Assembly: GCA_016872155.1 (NCBI GenBank)
Contig: VHBB01000007.1
Span: forward strand, 1 to 64,000
Direction: 5' to 3'
Source of the DNA: Sphingomonadales bacterium
GTDB lineage: Bacteria > Bacteroidota > Bacteroidia > Chitinophagales > Chitinophagaceae
Length of the DNA stretch: 64,000 bases
The notes under the pieces: model-generated
What the model was told of the DNA's origin: nothing
What the model saw: the letters and a program-made list of their open reading frames with translations, nothing else
Databases searched by the model: none
Translations under genes and position numbers: made by a program
Part shown: positions 16,618-26,611 of the stretch, piece after piece
Layout of the letters: every line of letters starts with the position of its first letter
Numbering within the stretch: position 1 is the first letter of the stretch

Positions 16618-19055
16618 AATTCTACAATAAAACCCAGGGTCGGAATCAGCGTGCCATCCTCGTTAGCCAGTATCAACGGAATGGCATTGGCGCCATTTAC
16701 ATTGACCGGCTGCCCATTGGTGGTCAAAAAGGCCGTATTGGTTTCGTTTCTTTTAAACGTATACTGGGGAAAGGCCGGACTTTTGGCACTGTAGAAGTTA
16801 GTCATATCCAAGAAGAGATCGAACGTGGTCTTTTTCCAATTCCATTTTTTATCGATACGAAGATCTCCGGCATGGAAGGCGCCCAGTCGCTGGCTGTTCA
16901 GTTGAGACAGATTCAATACACCCGTGCCCAAGGTTAAATAGTTTAACTGTGATAGCGCCAGATCGAAGGGGGTAAAGGGCGCCCCTCCCTGGTAGCGGAA
17001 CTTAAGACCGATCTCCCAATTCTTACCCATCTTGTAACCGCCGATAAACGAAAGCAGGTGGCGGTTATCCCAAGCGCTGGCTATCATTTTTTGATCGGCT
17101 CCGCTAAACCGGCTTATAAAAAAAGTATAAGAGAGGGTGCTAAAGAAACGTTTGCTTAATTTTTGTTGCGCGAACAATTCCATTCCATAGCTGTATCCTT
17201 TTCCGTTTGTTCGTACAGGCTCGTTGCCTACGGCATTGAAATCTCCACCCAAGTTACTCAATGAGATTCCATCCCGAATCGATACCGGAACGCGGTCGTA
17301 TCGTTTGTAAAATGCCTCGAGGGTAAAGCGGGTGGTGGGGGCCGGCAAAAATTCAGTGCCGATCACCACATGCGTGCTTCGGGTATAGTCTGTGTTGCGG
17401 TTCACTAACCGGCCTTGGTTATCGCGAAAACTAAGAATGGTATAGACGGGAAGTTTGTAATAGTCTCCGATAGAGGCATTCAGCGACCACTTATCGGCCA
17501 GCACATAAGAAAGTCCCACTCGGCCAGACAAGGTTCGAAACGGGTCGTTACCTGTTTCGGTAAAACTATTCAGATCGGTGCGTAACCCGCCACTCAGACT
17601 TAAGCGGTCTTCTGCAAAACGTTTGCTCAGCTGTATAAAAGCACCTGTTCTCCACAGATTGATATTCGAGCGGTAGCTGGCCACCACGGCGGGTTGTAGT
17701 AGATTGCCGGCTCCGTCACGAAGCTCTTGGCGAATGCGAATAAAGGAGTTGTTATTGCTTTTGACGTATTGAAGAACACCTCCGTACGAAAGTTTGAGGC
17801 CGCGTAGCGTTTTGTTGACATCGAACCTTAGTTTATTCTCTATCTCTTGCGAGTTGATGTCAGTTCTTCTTTTTGTTGGGTTCTGGGTATCATTGCCATC
17901 GAATTTTTCGATCGCATTATCGAACATGTTTCTGCTAAGGGCCAGGTTCCAAAAGCCGCCCGGAATTTGTTTGCGCACACTTAACCCAACTGTATAGTTC
18001 CATTGCTGTATGGCGGGGGTGGCGTCTAAGATGTACAATTTCTCGGGGGTGGCCTCGCGCGGCGCACCAAAACTAAAGTTATCGATGGCGCCCAGCCCCA
18101 GTAGCGTTAGGGTAGTTTTCTTATTGATGCGATGGTTGATCTTGTATTGGAAATCCCAGTAGTTGGGTCGAATGGGAAGATCGATGGCTTTAAAGAGCAA
18201 CTGCAGGTACGAGCGACGGGCCGATGCCAAAAATGTGGTCTTAGAAGACAGGGGTCCTTCGAGCGTGGCGGCCAATTCGGTGGCACTTAATCTGACATTT
18301 CCTTGCACTTGGTTTGGATTGCCATTTCGCTGCCGAAATTGCAAGACCGACGAGAGGGCATTGTCAAAGCGGGCGTCAAATGATGAAGAACTTAGCTTGA
18401 CTTCTTCGAGAAAGCTTACATTCAATAAACCGGTGGGTCCGCCTGCGCTACCTTGGGTGGCAAAGTGATTGATAATAGGAATTTCGACACCATCAAGATA
18501 GTAGACGTTCTCGTTGGGAGCGCCTCCCCGAATTATAATATCATTTCTGTATCCACCCACGCTACCGGCCGTTCCTCCCACACCGGGTAGCGCTTGAATA
18601 ACCCGAGAGACATCAAAGTTGCCACCGGGATTACTGCGAATTTCTTCTGTCGTTAACTTTTGTACGCTCAGCGGGGTTTCCAAGCTAGCTGCAATGGCGG
18701 TTCTTCGGCTAGAAGAAACCGTAACCGCTGCCAGTTTAGTTATCATCGTTTCTAGTTGCAGGGTCAGGTTCAATTCGTTCCCTACGGTAATGACCGTGTT
18801 GTATAGTATTAGCTCCGAAAATCCGATCGAAGTGATCTTGATTGCATAGGTCTTCGGAGGAATACCGCCTATCCGAAATCGCCCTAATGAATCACTCACC
18901 GTGACCAGCGGGGTACCCTCAATGCGCACTGTGGCACCCGCAACGGGGGCCAGCGAATTCTTATCGGTAATGGTTCCGGCCACAGTTCCTAAACCCTGGG
19001 CCAAGGCCTGGGTTAGCGTGGGTAATAGTAGGGCAAGGAGCAGGAGTTTTCTCAT
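16614..19055 (-). CDS. TonB-dependent receptor with carboxypeptidase-regulatory-like N-terminal domain
   Basis: Signal peptide, VAGTITDKNSLAPVAGATVRIEG repeat domain, plug DVSRVIQALPGVGG...GYRNDIIIRGGAPNENVYYLDGVEI, long beta-barrel. Confidence 0.94.
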   Translation of the reverse strand: MRKLLLLALLLPTLTQALAQGLGTVAGTITDKNSLAPVAGATVRIEGTPLVTVSDSLGRFRIGGIPPKTYAIKITSIGFSELILYNTVITVGNELNLTLQLETMITKLAAVTVSSSRRTAIAASLETPLSVQKLTTEEIRSNPGGNFDVSRVIQALPGVGGTAGSVGGYRNDIIIRGGAPNENVYYLDGVEIPIINHFATQGSAGGPTGLLNVSFLEEVKLSSSSFDARFDNALSSVLQFRQRNGNPNQVQGNVRLSATELAATLEGPLSSKTTFLASARRSYLQLLFKAIDLPIRPNYWDFQYKINHRINKKTTLTLLGLGAIDNFSFGAPREATPEKLYILDATPAIQQWNYTVGLSVRKQIPGGFWNLALSRNMFDNAIEKFDGNDTQNPTKRRTDINSQEIENKLRFDVNKTLRGLKLSYGGVLQYVKSNNNSFIRIRQELRDGAGNLLQPAVVASYRSNINLWRTGAFIQLSKRFAEDRLSLSGGLRTDLNSFTETGNDPFRTLSGRVGLSYVLADKWSLNASIGDYYKLPVYTILSFRDNQGRLVNRNTDYTRSTHVVIGTEFLPAPTTRFTLEAFYKRYDRVPVSIRDGISLSNLGGDFNAVGNEPVRTNGKGYSYGMELFAQQKLSKRFFSTLSYTFFISRFSGADQKMIASAWDNRHLLSFIGGYKMGKNWEIGLKFRYQGGAPFTPFDLALSQLNYLTLGTGVLNLSQLNSQRLGAFHAGDLRIDKKWNWKKTTFDLFLDMTNFYSAKSPAFPQYTFKRNETNTAFLTTNGQPVNVNGANAIPLILANEDGTLIPTLGFIVEF

Positions 19056-19131
19056 GGTAGTTGAATGCCACCTATTAACAACCCATTTTATTAATTGTTT
19101 AAATTATCTTAGACCACCACAACTATTCTTT

Positions 19132-21924
19132 ATGCAATTGTTCCGCAGTTTATTCTTGCTTTCGCTACTGCTGCTGACTCAATGGGCGGTAGCTCAGAAA
19201 ATGCCTCTCGATCACCAGGTCTATGACAGTTGGCAACGCATTGGCGAGCGTCTGCTGAGTGCCGATGGTAACTGGGCTGTCTTTACGATCGATGTGCAAG
19301 AAGGAGATGGTGTCCTGGTGTTGCAGTCGTTGCGGTCCGACTACAGAAGGGAATTTCCCAGGGGGTATGGAGCCGTCATTAGTTACAACGACCGGTACCT
19401 GGTTTTTAAGATCAAACCTTACTATTCGTTATTAAAAGAGGCGCGCAATAAAAAGAAAAAGCCCGAAGAGATGCCCAAAGATTCAGTGGGTATAGTAGCC
19501 TTGGGTAGCGACAGTGTTACAACGTATGCCCATGTTCGTTCATTCAAAATGCCCGCAGCAGAAGAAGGATGGTTGGTTCTTCATTTGGAGAGTTCCGAAA
19601 AGGCAACTGATAACGGCGAAACACCCGCAGATCTTCTGATCATAGATCCGACTAGCGGAAAGCACTTGACCCTGCCACGTATTACCGAATATCAACTTTC
19701 AAAAAAGGGAGGCAAGTTGCTGGCCGAGCAGGCTAAGAACAATAAAGATTCGCTGAGCAAGGCCGTCGTACTGCTCGTAACGGCATCCCGTCTTAACGTC
19801 GATACGATTTTGCGCGGGGGCAATGATTTTAGAAGATTTACTTTTTCTGAGGATGGTGGTCAGTTGGCCTTTGTGGCCGAGCGCGATGCAAGACCCAAAG
19901 AACTGGTCAAGTATTTTCGGCTCTATCACTACGATGGCACTACCGATTCGGCGGTAGCCATTGCCGATCGCAATACGGCGGGCATGAAATTGGGAATGAC
20001 CATAAGTGAATTTGCCGAACTGCGCTTTAGCAAATCGGGCAAGCGTTTGTTTTTTGGTACCGCCCCCATCGTGCCCGCAAAAGATACCATTACCCCAGAG
20101 GCCGAGCAAGTAAAGGTCGATATCTGGCACTATAAAGATGATTATTTGCAGACCCAACAGCTCTATGAGTTAAAACGAAACCAGGAACGATCTTATGTGG
20201 CGGTCTATCAGCTCGATCGTGGCCGACTGGTACAATTGGGCTCGCCCGAGGCAGAGACTGTCTATGTTCCCAAAGAGGCCGATGCCCCTTGGGTCTATGC
20301 TGTTAGTGATGCTGGAAAGCGAATTAGTTTTCAATGGACCGCCGATACCAAAAAAGATATTTACCGCGTTGATGCCACTAGTGGGCAACGACAGCTTATT
20401 AAGGCCGATGTAAATGGAAATTTCTTTGCCACTTCGGTCTCTCCCAGTGGTGAGGCACTGGTCTGGTACGATGCCGATCTGCGCCAGTATCAAAGCTGGG
20501 ACGGAAAGCAGGTGCGCACCATTACTCGTTCTATTCCGCACCGTTTGTACGACGAGTTGCACGATATGCCGGGGCCTGCTTTTCCGTATGGCATGGCGGG
20601 TTGGCTGCCCGGCGATACGGCTTTGCTTGTCTATGATCGCTACGATACCTGGCGCGTCAGCATTAAGGGTACTGCAGCCCCAAAAAATATTACCGGGCTT
20701 GGGCGTAAGCAAAAAGAAAATTACCGTTTCGTACCGGTAGATCCAGAGCAGGATTATTTTCCGCTGCAGGGTCAGCTTTGTTGGCGCTACCAACAGCAAG
20801 AGAACAGAGACGCCGGCATTGCTATTGCTGAATGGAATAATGGTCAGCTACAGTTTATCAAGCGACAAGCGGGGGCTTTTTCGTACGGAGTACCTGTAAA
20901 GGCAAAGCGAACACCGGTAATCGCCTATACCAAAGAACGATTCGATCGATCGCCCGATTTGCATGTTTGGGAGCTGGGGGTGGGACCTTCTATGCCAGGT
21001 GCAGAGCGTCGTATATCTTGGATCAACCCGCAGCAAGATCGCTACAACTGGGGAACGGCCTCTATTTACCGGTGGAAAGCGCTCGACGGAAAACCCGCAC
21101 AGGGGGTGCTGTATCGACCCGAAAATTTTGATTCAACGAAAAAATATCCCGTCGTATTTTTTTTCTACGAAACCCAAACCGAAACGCTCCACAATTATAT
21201 TGCGCCTGCACCCACTGGCAGTCGACTCAATGTTTCTTTTTATGTAAGTCGTGGTTATATCGTTTTATCACCCGATATAATTTATACGCAAGGGCATCCC
21301 GCAAAAAGTTGTTACAACTATGTGGTAAGTGCTGCCAACAGTCTTTCGAAATTACCTTATGTCGATGCAAAGAACATGGGTCTGCAAGGACAAAGCTGGG
21401 GCGGAATACAGGTGGCACAGCTAGTGACCATGACAACTCTTTTCAAAGCAGCGTGGGCCGGGGCACCGGTGGCCAACATGACCAGTGCCTATGGCGGTAT
21501 TCGTTGGGAAAGCGGCATCAGTCGCCAGTTTCAGTACGAGGTTTCTCAAAGTCGAATTGGGGCCACCCTCTGGGAAAAAATCGATCTGTACATAGAAAAT
21601 TCACCGCTCTTTCATTTACCCAGGGTTAAAACGCCGCTGGTCATTATGGCTAACGATGCCGATGGGGCCGTGCCTTGGTACCAGGGCATTGAATTATTTA
21701 CCGGTATGCGCAGACTCGGTAAGCCGGTGTGGATGCTCAATTATAATGGAGAAGCGCATAATTTACGCGAGCGAAAAAATCAAAAAGACATCTCTGTTCG
21801 TCAACAGCAGTTCTTCGATTGGTTGCTCAAAGGCGAAAAGCCTGCTCGATGGTTAGCAGAAGGGGTGCCCGCGCTGCAAAAAGGAAGGGACTGGGGACTC
21901 GATGCCCAAGGGATGCAAGAGTAA
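19132..21924 (+). CDS. S9 family peptidase (prolyl oligopeptidase-like)
   Basis: Start moved to MQLFRSLFLLSLLLLTQWAVAQ. Catalytic GQSWGG, ANDADGAVPWYQ, YNGEAHNLRERKNQKD. Confidence 0.93.
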   Translation: MQLFRSLFLLSLLLLTQWAVAQKMPLDHQVYDSWQRIGERLLSADGNWAVFTIDVQEGDGVLVLQSLRSDYRREFPRGYGAVISYNDRYLVFKIKPYYSLLKEARNKKKKPEEMPKDSVGIVALGSDSVTTYAHVRSFKMPAAEEGWLVLHLESSEKATDNGETPADLLIIDPTSGKHLTLPRITEYQLSKKGGKLLAEQAKNNKDSLSKAVVLLVTASRLNVDTILRGGNDFRRFTFSEDGGQLAFVAERDARPKELVKYFRLYHYDGTTDSAVAIADRNTAGMKLGMTISEFAELRFSKSGKRLFFGTAPIVPAKDTITPEAEQVKVDIWHYKDDYLQTQQLYELKRNQERSYVAVYQLDRGRLVQLGSPEAETVYVPKEADAPWVYAVSDAGKRISFQWTADTKKDIYRVDATSGQRQLIKADVNGNFFATSVSPSGEALVWYDADLRQYQSWDGKQVRTITRSIPHRLYDELHDMPGPAFPYGMAGWLPGDTALLVYDRYDTWRVSIKGTAAPKNITGLGRKQKENYRFVPVDPEQDYFPLQGQLCWRYQQQENRDAGIAIAEWNNGQLQFIKRQAGAFSYGVPVKAKRTPVIAYTKERFDRSPDLHVWELGVGPSMPGAERRISWINPQQDRYNWGTASIYRWKALDGKPAQGVLYRPENFDSTKKYPVVFFFYETQTETLHNYIAPAPTGSRLNVSFYVSRGYIVLSPDIIYTQGHPAKSCYNYVVSAANSLSKLPYVDAKNMGLQGQSWGGIQVAQLVTMTTLFKAAWAGAPVANMTSAYGGIRWESGISRQFQYEVSQSRIGATLWEKIDLYIENSPLFHLPRVKTPLVIMANDADGAVPWYQGIELFTGMRRLGKPVWMLNYNGEAHNLRERKNQKDISVRQQQFFDWLLKGEKPARWLAEGVPALQKGRDWGLDAQGMQE

Positions 21925-21931
21925 ACGACGA

Positions 21932-23251
21932 TCAGAGTTGTCGTTCGGGGTCAAAGCTTTCCAATTCTTTGGCCACCGCCGTTAAGAAGGTAGCGCCCAG
22001 GCTTCCATCTACAATACGATGATCGTAGCTCATGCTCAGGTACATCATGTGTCTAATAGCAATGGAATCTCCGGCCGGGGTCTCTACTACCACCGGACGT
22101 TTTTTGATGGCGCCCACGGCCAGAATAGCAACTTGGGGTTGATTGATGATGGGGGTACCCATTAGCGATCCAAAAGTGCCCACGTTGGTAAGGGTAAAGG
22201 TTCCACCCTGTGTGTCATCGGCCTTTAATTTGCCATGACGGGCCGCATCGGCCAAGTTGTTAACCTGTTTGGCCAAACCGACCATATTGTATTGGTCGGC
22301 GTTCTTGATAACGGGAACGATCAGATTTCCAGAAGGCAGTGCCGTTGCCATTCCGATATTGATATCTTTTTTTACGATAATGTTGGTGCCGTCAAGAGAG
22401 CAATTGATTAAAGGGAACTTTTTTATGCAACGAACGATCGCTTCAATAAATAGCGGTGTGTACGTGATCTTGGTCGATTCGCGTTTCTCGAATTCTTTTT
22501 TAACCCGGTCTCTCCATAAGACCAGGTTGGTCACATCGGCCTCGGTAAAACTGGTCACATGCGGACTGGTCTGTTTGCTGCGCACCATATGATCGGCGAT
22601 CAGCTTGCGCATCCGGTCCATTTCGATGATCTCTACATTGCCACCATACGAAACGGGCAGGTTGGCAGACGCTGCGGGTTCAATCTTGGCAAGTGGAATA
22701 ACAACTTCTTGCGGAGTGGGGGCCTTGCTTACTACGGCCGGGGCATGCGTAACAGAGCCTTGTTGCTTACGCAGGCTTACATACTCCAAGATATCTTTTT
22801 TAGTTACTCTTCCTTCGTTGCCGGTGCCAGCCAGGGTTTCTAATTCGGCCAGGCCAATACCTTCGCTGGTCGCGATATTTAGCACCAGTGGTGAATAAAA
22901 ACGACCGGTAGTAGCAGAAGGAGTCGCTATAGTGGTATTGCCGACAACCGCAACGGGTGCAGGTGTGGAAGGTGCAGGTGCGGGAGCTGCAGTTGTAATG
23001 CCCTCGGTCGAACCGGTCCTGATCTTGGCAATAACAGTGCCAATGGGCACTACATCGTTGACTGCATAGAGAATTTGATCAATCACACCGGCGGCGGTGC
23101 TGGGAACCTCGCTATCGACCTTGTCGGTTGCAATATCTAACACAGTTTCGTCTTGCGCCACGGTATCTCCGGGTTGCTTATGCCACTTTAAAATGGTCGC
23201 TTCCATAATACTCTCGCCCAGTTTCGGCATCACCAGATCAACTAAAGCCAT
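21932..23251 (-). CDS. 2-oxo acid dehydrogenase E2 (dihydrolipoamide acyltransferase)
   Basis: Lipoyl domain (ETVLDIATDKVDSEVPS), peripheral subunit-binding domain, catalytic LSMSYDHRIVDGSLGATFL. Confidence 0.95.
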   Translation of the reverse strand: MALVDLVMPKLGESIMEATILKWHKQPGDTVAQDETVLDIATDKVDSEVPSTAAGVIDQILYAVNDVVPIGTVIAKIRTGSTEGITTAAPAPAPSTPAPVAVVGNTTIATPSATTGRFYSPLVLNIATSEGIGLAELETLAGTGNEGRVTKKDILEYVSLRKQQGSVTHAPAVVSKAPTPQEVVIPLAKIEPAASANLPVSYGGNVEIIEMDRMRKLIADHMVRSKQTSPHVTSFTEADVTNLVLWRDRVKKEFEKRESTKITYTPLFIEAIVRCIKKFPLINCSLDGTNIIVKKDINIGMATALPSGNLIVPVIKNADQYNMVGLAKQVNNLADAARHGKLKADDTQGGTFTLTNVGTFGSLMGTPIINQPQVAILAVGAIKKRPVVVETPAGDSIAIRHMMYLSMSYDHRIVDGSLGATFLTAVAKELESFDPERQL

Positions 23252-23283
23252 AGTCGGTGTTATTTAGCAAGGATCGTAAAGTT

Positions 23284-23291
23284 CAAAGGTA
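23284..23291 (-). promoter_or_regulatory. Possible -7 element for the E2 gene
   Basis: Minus-strand TACCTTTG (TAnnTTTG match) upstream of 23251; no properly spaced TTG -33 element seen. Confidence 0.3.
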
Positions 23292-23361
23292 GTAATTTGA
23301 TACAAAACGGTTCGCTTGGGGTGCAGACCAACGCCGGGACCAACCGTCACGTAAAAAAAGG

Positions 23362-24663
23362 TTATGGGGCAGTTAGAAACTTGCGAAGCAGGTTAAGGGC
23401 AAAAAGCGCGGTTTGGTGGGTGTTACGCGCCCGGTCAAATCCTAGTCTGAGGCGCTGGGTAATGGTTCGCTCTCCATCGCTCACGGCCATATAAACGGTG
23501 CCAACCGGTTTTTCGGGACTACCTCCACCGGGCCCCATAATTCCAGATACAGCGATCGCTACATGGGATTGCAACACACGAACGGCACCCGTTGCCATCT
23601 CTATAACGGTCTCTTCACTGACCGCACCCTTTTGCAGCAGGGTTGTGGGTTGAACCCCCAGCAGCTTTTCTTTTACATCATTCGCATAGCAGACCACCGA
23701 GCCTTTAAGATAAGCCGAAGCGCCGGCCACCGTACTAAGTTGATGAGCGATCAACCCGCCGGTGCAACTCTCTGCGGTGGCAACGGTTTTGTTTTGCTTT
23801 AGAAGTAATTGACCAATCAATGCCTCCATACTAATATCCTGATCGGTTACCAGGTATTCGGCCGTAAGCGCACAGAGTTGCTGCGCGAGTTGATGTAGTT
23901 CCTCTTTTAGGTGGGTAGCCGAATTACTTTTAGCGGTCAATCGCAGCTTTACCATTCCGTAATTAGGCAAGTAGGCCAGCGAGATGTGATTGGGCAGCGA
24001 TTGTTCGAATTCGCTCAGCAACTCGGCCAGCATCGATTCACCAATGCCACAAGTCAAAATGCTTTTGTGAAAAATATACGGGCGGGTAGTATTTTTTTCG
24101 AGATAGGGGAGCACGGCCGTTTGCATCAGGTCTTTCATTTCGCGGGGAACCCCGGGCAACGAAATATAAATAACGCCCTCTTTAATAAACAGCATACCCG
24201 GAGCCGTACCGCTGGGATTATGCAAGACCGTGCAGTTGTCGGGTACATCGGCCTGCTTTCTATTTCTTTCGAGCAGGACCCCGGGTCGTTTGTAAACTTT
24301 TTCGAACAAGTGCTCAATGTGGGTTAGCACTGACTCGTCTCGAATTAAGCGCGAACCGAAATAGTCGCAAAGCAGAGGTTTGGTAATATCGTCGGCGGTA
24401 GGGCCAAGACCGCCTGTCAAGATCAGAATAGAGGAGTGAAGGCTTTCCTCACGAAGGGCAGCCAGTATATCTTCGCGATTATCACCCACTGCCACGCGTC
24501 TGCGTACCCAAATGCCCAGGGTGTTGAGTTGTTGGGCAATATAGGCGCTATTGGTGTCGATGGTTTGACCAATCAGTAGTTCATCACCGATCGTAATAAT
24601 AGAGGCCAGGGGAGTAGTCAATCGATCTGATTTTTGCAAATTTAGCGTATCTTGAACCATCAA
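23362..24663 (-). CDS. cinA: CinA family protein (competence/damage-inducible, NMN deamidase-related)
   Basis: ASIITIGDELLIGQTIDTNSAYIAQQL; ILTGGLGPTADDITK; C-terminal TAESCTGGLIAHQLS, VSGIMGPGGGSPEKPVGTVY. Confidence 0.95.
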   Translation of the reverse strand: MMVQDTLNLQKSDRLTTPLASIITIGDELLIGQTIDTNSAYIAQQLNTLGIWVRRRVAVGDNREDILAALREESLHSSILILTGGLGPTADDITKPLLCDYFGSRLIRDESVLTHIEHLFEKVYKRPGVLLERNRKQADVPDNCTVLHNPSGTAPGMLFIKEGVIYISLPGVPREMKDLMQTAVLPYLEKNTTRPYIFHKSILTCGIGESMLAELLSEFEQSLPNHISLAYLPNYGMVKLRLTAKSNSATHLKEELHQLAQQLCALTAEYLVTDQDISMEALIGQLLLKQNKTVATAESCTGGLIAHQLSTVAGASAYLKGSVVCYANDVKEKLLGVQPTTLLQKGAVSEETVIEMATGAVRVLQSHVAIAVSGIMGPGGGSPEKPVGTVYMAVSDGERTITQRLRLGFDRARNTHQTALFALNLLRKFLTAP

Positions 24664-24674
24664 TCTTTACGTAA

Positions 24675-25100
24675 CAAAAACAAGATTTCAGCAACCACGT
24701 TCGCTATGACCCTATTTGGCATTTTACCGCTGTGCCGTTAACGCTGGCGGGTCTGGTGGCCAGCATTGTAAATTTGACCCGCTGCAACTAGGCCAATTGT
24801 TTTGCATCTGTTCTACTGGTTTTGATCTTCTTTATTTTGGCAACCTTGGTTGCCATGGTTCGTTCGTATGGACTAAAAGTGCAAGACAGGGCTATTCGTA
24901 CCGAAGAGAGACTTCGACATTTTATATTGACCGGCCAGCCATTAGATAAAAGGCTAAAGATGGGTCAGATCGTGGCCCTGCGCTTCGCAGCCGACCAAGA
25001 AATGCCGGCGCTGGCAAAGCGCGCAGCCGAGGAGACGCTCACGCCTAAGCAGATCAAGCAGGCCATTACCGAATGGAGGCCCGATCTGCGCAGGGTATAA
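24675..25100 (+). pseudogene. DUF6526-like membrane protein, apparently disrupted (no start codon, in-frame TAG)
   Basis: One frame reads stop-QKQDFSNHVRYDPIWHFTAVPLTLAGLVASIVNLTRCN-TAG(24789-24791)-ANCFASVLLVLIFFILATLVAMVRSYGLKVQDRAIRTEERLRHF...LRRV. Homology continues across the TAG in the same frame. Confidence 0.75.
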
Positions 25101-25117
25101 TACCATCCCTTGCTTGG

Positions 25118-26050
25118 TTAGCGTGCTTTGACGCTCAGTAGGACCAACAAAACGGTAATCAGCAGGACTGCCATCCAAAGGCTCGCTATCATTATTTTCT
25201 TTGGCAGGTCTAGGTCCATGATCAATTTGCGATCAAGCAGCGCAACAATTTGTCGTTGCACCGCAGCCTCTTTGCTGTCGTATGCCGTTGGCGATGGATC
25301 GATCGATGCAAATCGGGGATGCATCTCGATCAGTATCTTTCTGATCTTCCAATAATCTTCGTCGGGCAGGTCTTCGTAATCAACATCAGTATTGATGCCC
25401 GCCGCATTTAGTTGCTCCTCGATACGTTTAAGGGTCTTATCTTTTCTGTTTCGCCACACCAGCAGCAATGGAAAAAGTAACAAGGCATAGAATTTTAATT
25501 GCAGGGCCAGCCCAGTTAGAAGCAAGGCTGATAGTAGCACAAAGCCCCGGCTCAACCAACTTTCTTCGTTCAGAAAAACCCTGTTGAGCAGCTGTCCACC
25601 ATCGAGAGGATAGATCGGCAATAGATTTAATCCGTTCAACAGTACCAGTGCCATGCCAGCCCAGTTTAGTACGGCGCTAATGGAAAGATCCAGCGAAGTG
25701 CTATTTGTAAAAAGTAGCAATAGCACACCCAACAAAATGCCGGGCAGGGGGCCCGCTAAAATAATGGTGGCCGATTCTTGTTGCGAAACTGAGCGTTTTG
25801 ATCCCGACACAAAAGCGCCCAATAGAGGTATAAAGAAGATGCCCGTTTCGTGATAGCGGTAGTGGCGCATGGCCAGGTAGTGTCCTAGTTCATGCAAAAC
25901 CAGAATAGAGATCAGGATCACCGCCACCTTCAGGTCTCTGATAAATAAAGAGGCGACCAGCAGGTAAGCCAGCAAACTAATGAGTGAACTGGTCCAGAGA
26001 TTATTTTTTGTTTCGGAGGGCCGATACTTTGGCAACAGGGGGGCATCCAT
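25118..26050 (-). CDS. Site-2 protease family protein (M50-like metalloprotease)
   Basis: LVLHELGHYLAMRHY (HExxH), NLLPIYPLDGGQLLNR; start moved to MDAPLLPKYRPSETKNN to avoid overlapping the DoxX gene. Confidence 0.85.
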   Translation of the reverse strand: MDAPLLPKYRPSETKNNLWTSSLISLLAYLLVASLFIRDLKVAVILISILVLHELGHYLAMRHYRYHETGIFFIPLLGAFVSGSKRSVSQQESATIILAGPLPGILLGVLLLLFTNSTSLDLSISAVLNWAGMALVLLNGLNLLPIYPLDGGQLLNRVFLNEESWLSRGFVLLSALLLTGLALQLKFYALLLFPLLLVWRNRKDKTLKRIEEQLNAAGINTDVDYEDLPDEDYWKIRKILIEMHPRFASIDPSPTAYDSKEAAVQRQIVALLDRKLIMDLDLPKKIMIASLWMAVLLITVLLVLLSVKAR

Positions 26051-26060
26051 ACAAGGCACC

Positions 26061-26468
26061 TTAATTGCCCAGCATTCTGTCGAGGCTAACTTTTCCGGGT
26101 CCAGTAAACAAAAGCACCAAGTAGGCAGATAGATAGAGGGTCGCATGTTCGGCCTCTCCCAACACATCGCCGTTATGAATAATAAATACGGCAACGCCCA
26201 TTGTTATCAGGAGCGGTATTACCACCAGTCTAGTCATTAATCCGGCGACCAGTAGCACTCCGCAAAAGAACTCCGCAAAGATGACCAGCGATAGCGAGGC
26301 GACGGTCCCCACATGCAGCGGGTCTGGAAAATCTTTTGCTCTCTCTACAAAATGGATCAACTTGTCGAACCCATGCGGAATCATCAAGCCGCCTGCTACC
26401 AATCGGAGTAGCAGGAGTGAGAACGAAACTGCATTTTCTGAGTACCGGGTACTGAAGACTTTTTTCAT
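26061..26468 (-). CDS. DoxX family membrane protein
   Basis: LLLLRLVAGGLMIPHGFDKL...FAEFFCGVLLVAGLMTRLVVIPLLITM; four TM segments. Confidence 0.9.
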   Translation of the reverse strand: MKKVFSTRYSENAVSFSLLLLRLVAGGLMIPHGFDKLIHFVERAKDFPDPLHVGTVASLSLVIFAEFFCGVLLVAGLMTRLVVIPLLITMGVAVFIIHNGDVLGEAEHATLYLSAYLVLLFTGPGKVSLDRMLGN

Positions 26469-26611
26469 ACGGTTACTTTTCTCTTACAATGTTAAGGTAA
26501 GACTTTTTTGTTAACGCCCTCTTAAACCTCGACTTATCCACATCTGTTTGCAACCATTGCTTGGACTGCCCTGAAATATTTCGAATATTCGCCGCGTTAT
26601 CAATAAACTGC

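Noticed and set aside
18901-19131. N-terminal extension of the S9 peptidase ORF
   Set aside because: It overlaps the divergent TonB receptor start, and a clear signal peptide begins at 19132.
19699-20799. Long antisense ORFs (19699-20157 and 20170-20799, minus) inside the S9 peptidase gene
   Set aside because: Shadow ORFs opposite a well-supported CDS with catalytic motifs; their translations look like random low-quality sequence.
16614-21924. TonB receptor plus S9 peptidase as a SusCD-type uptake locus
   Set aside because: No SusD-like lipoprotein or glycan enzymes are nearby, and the two genes are divergent.
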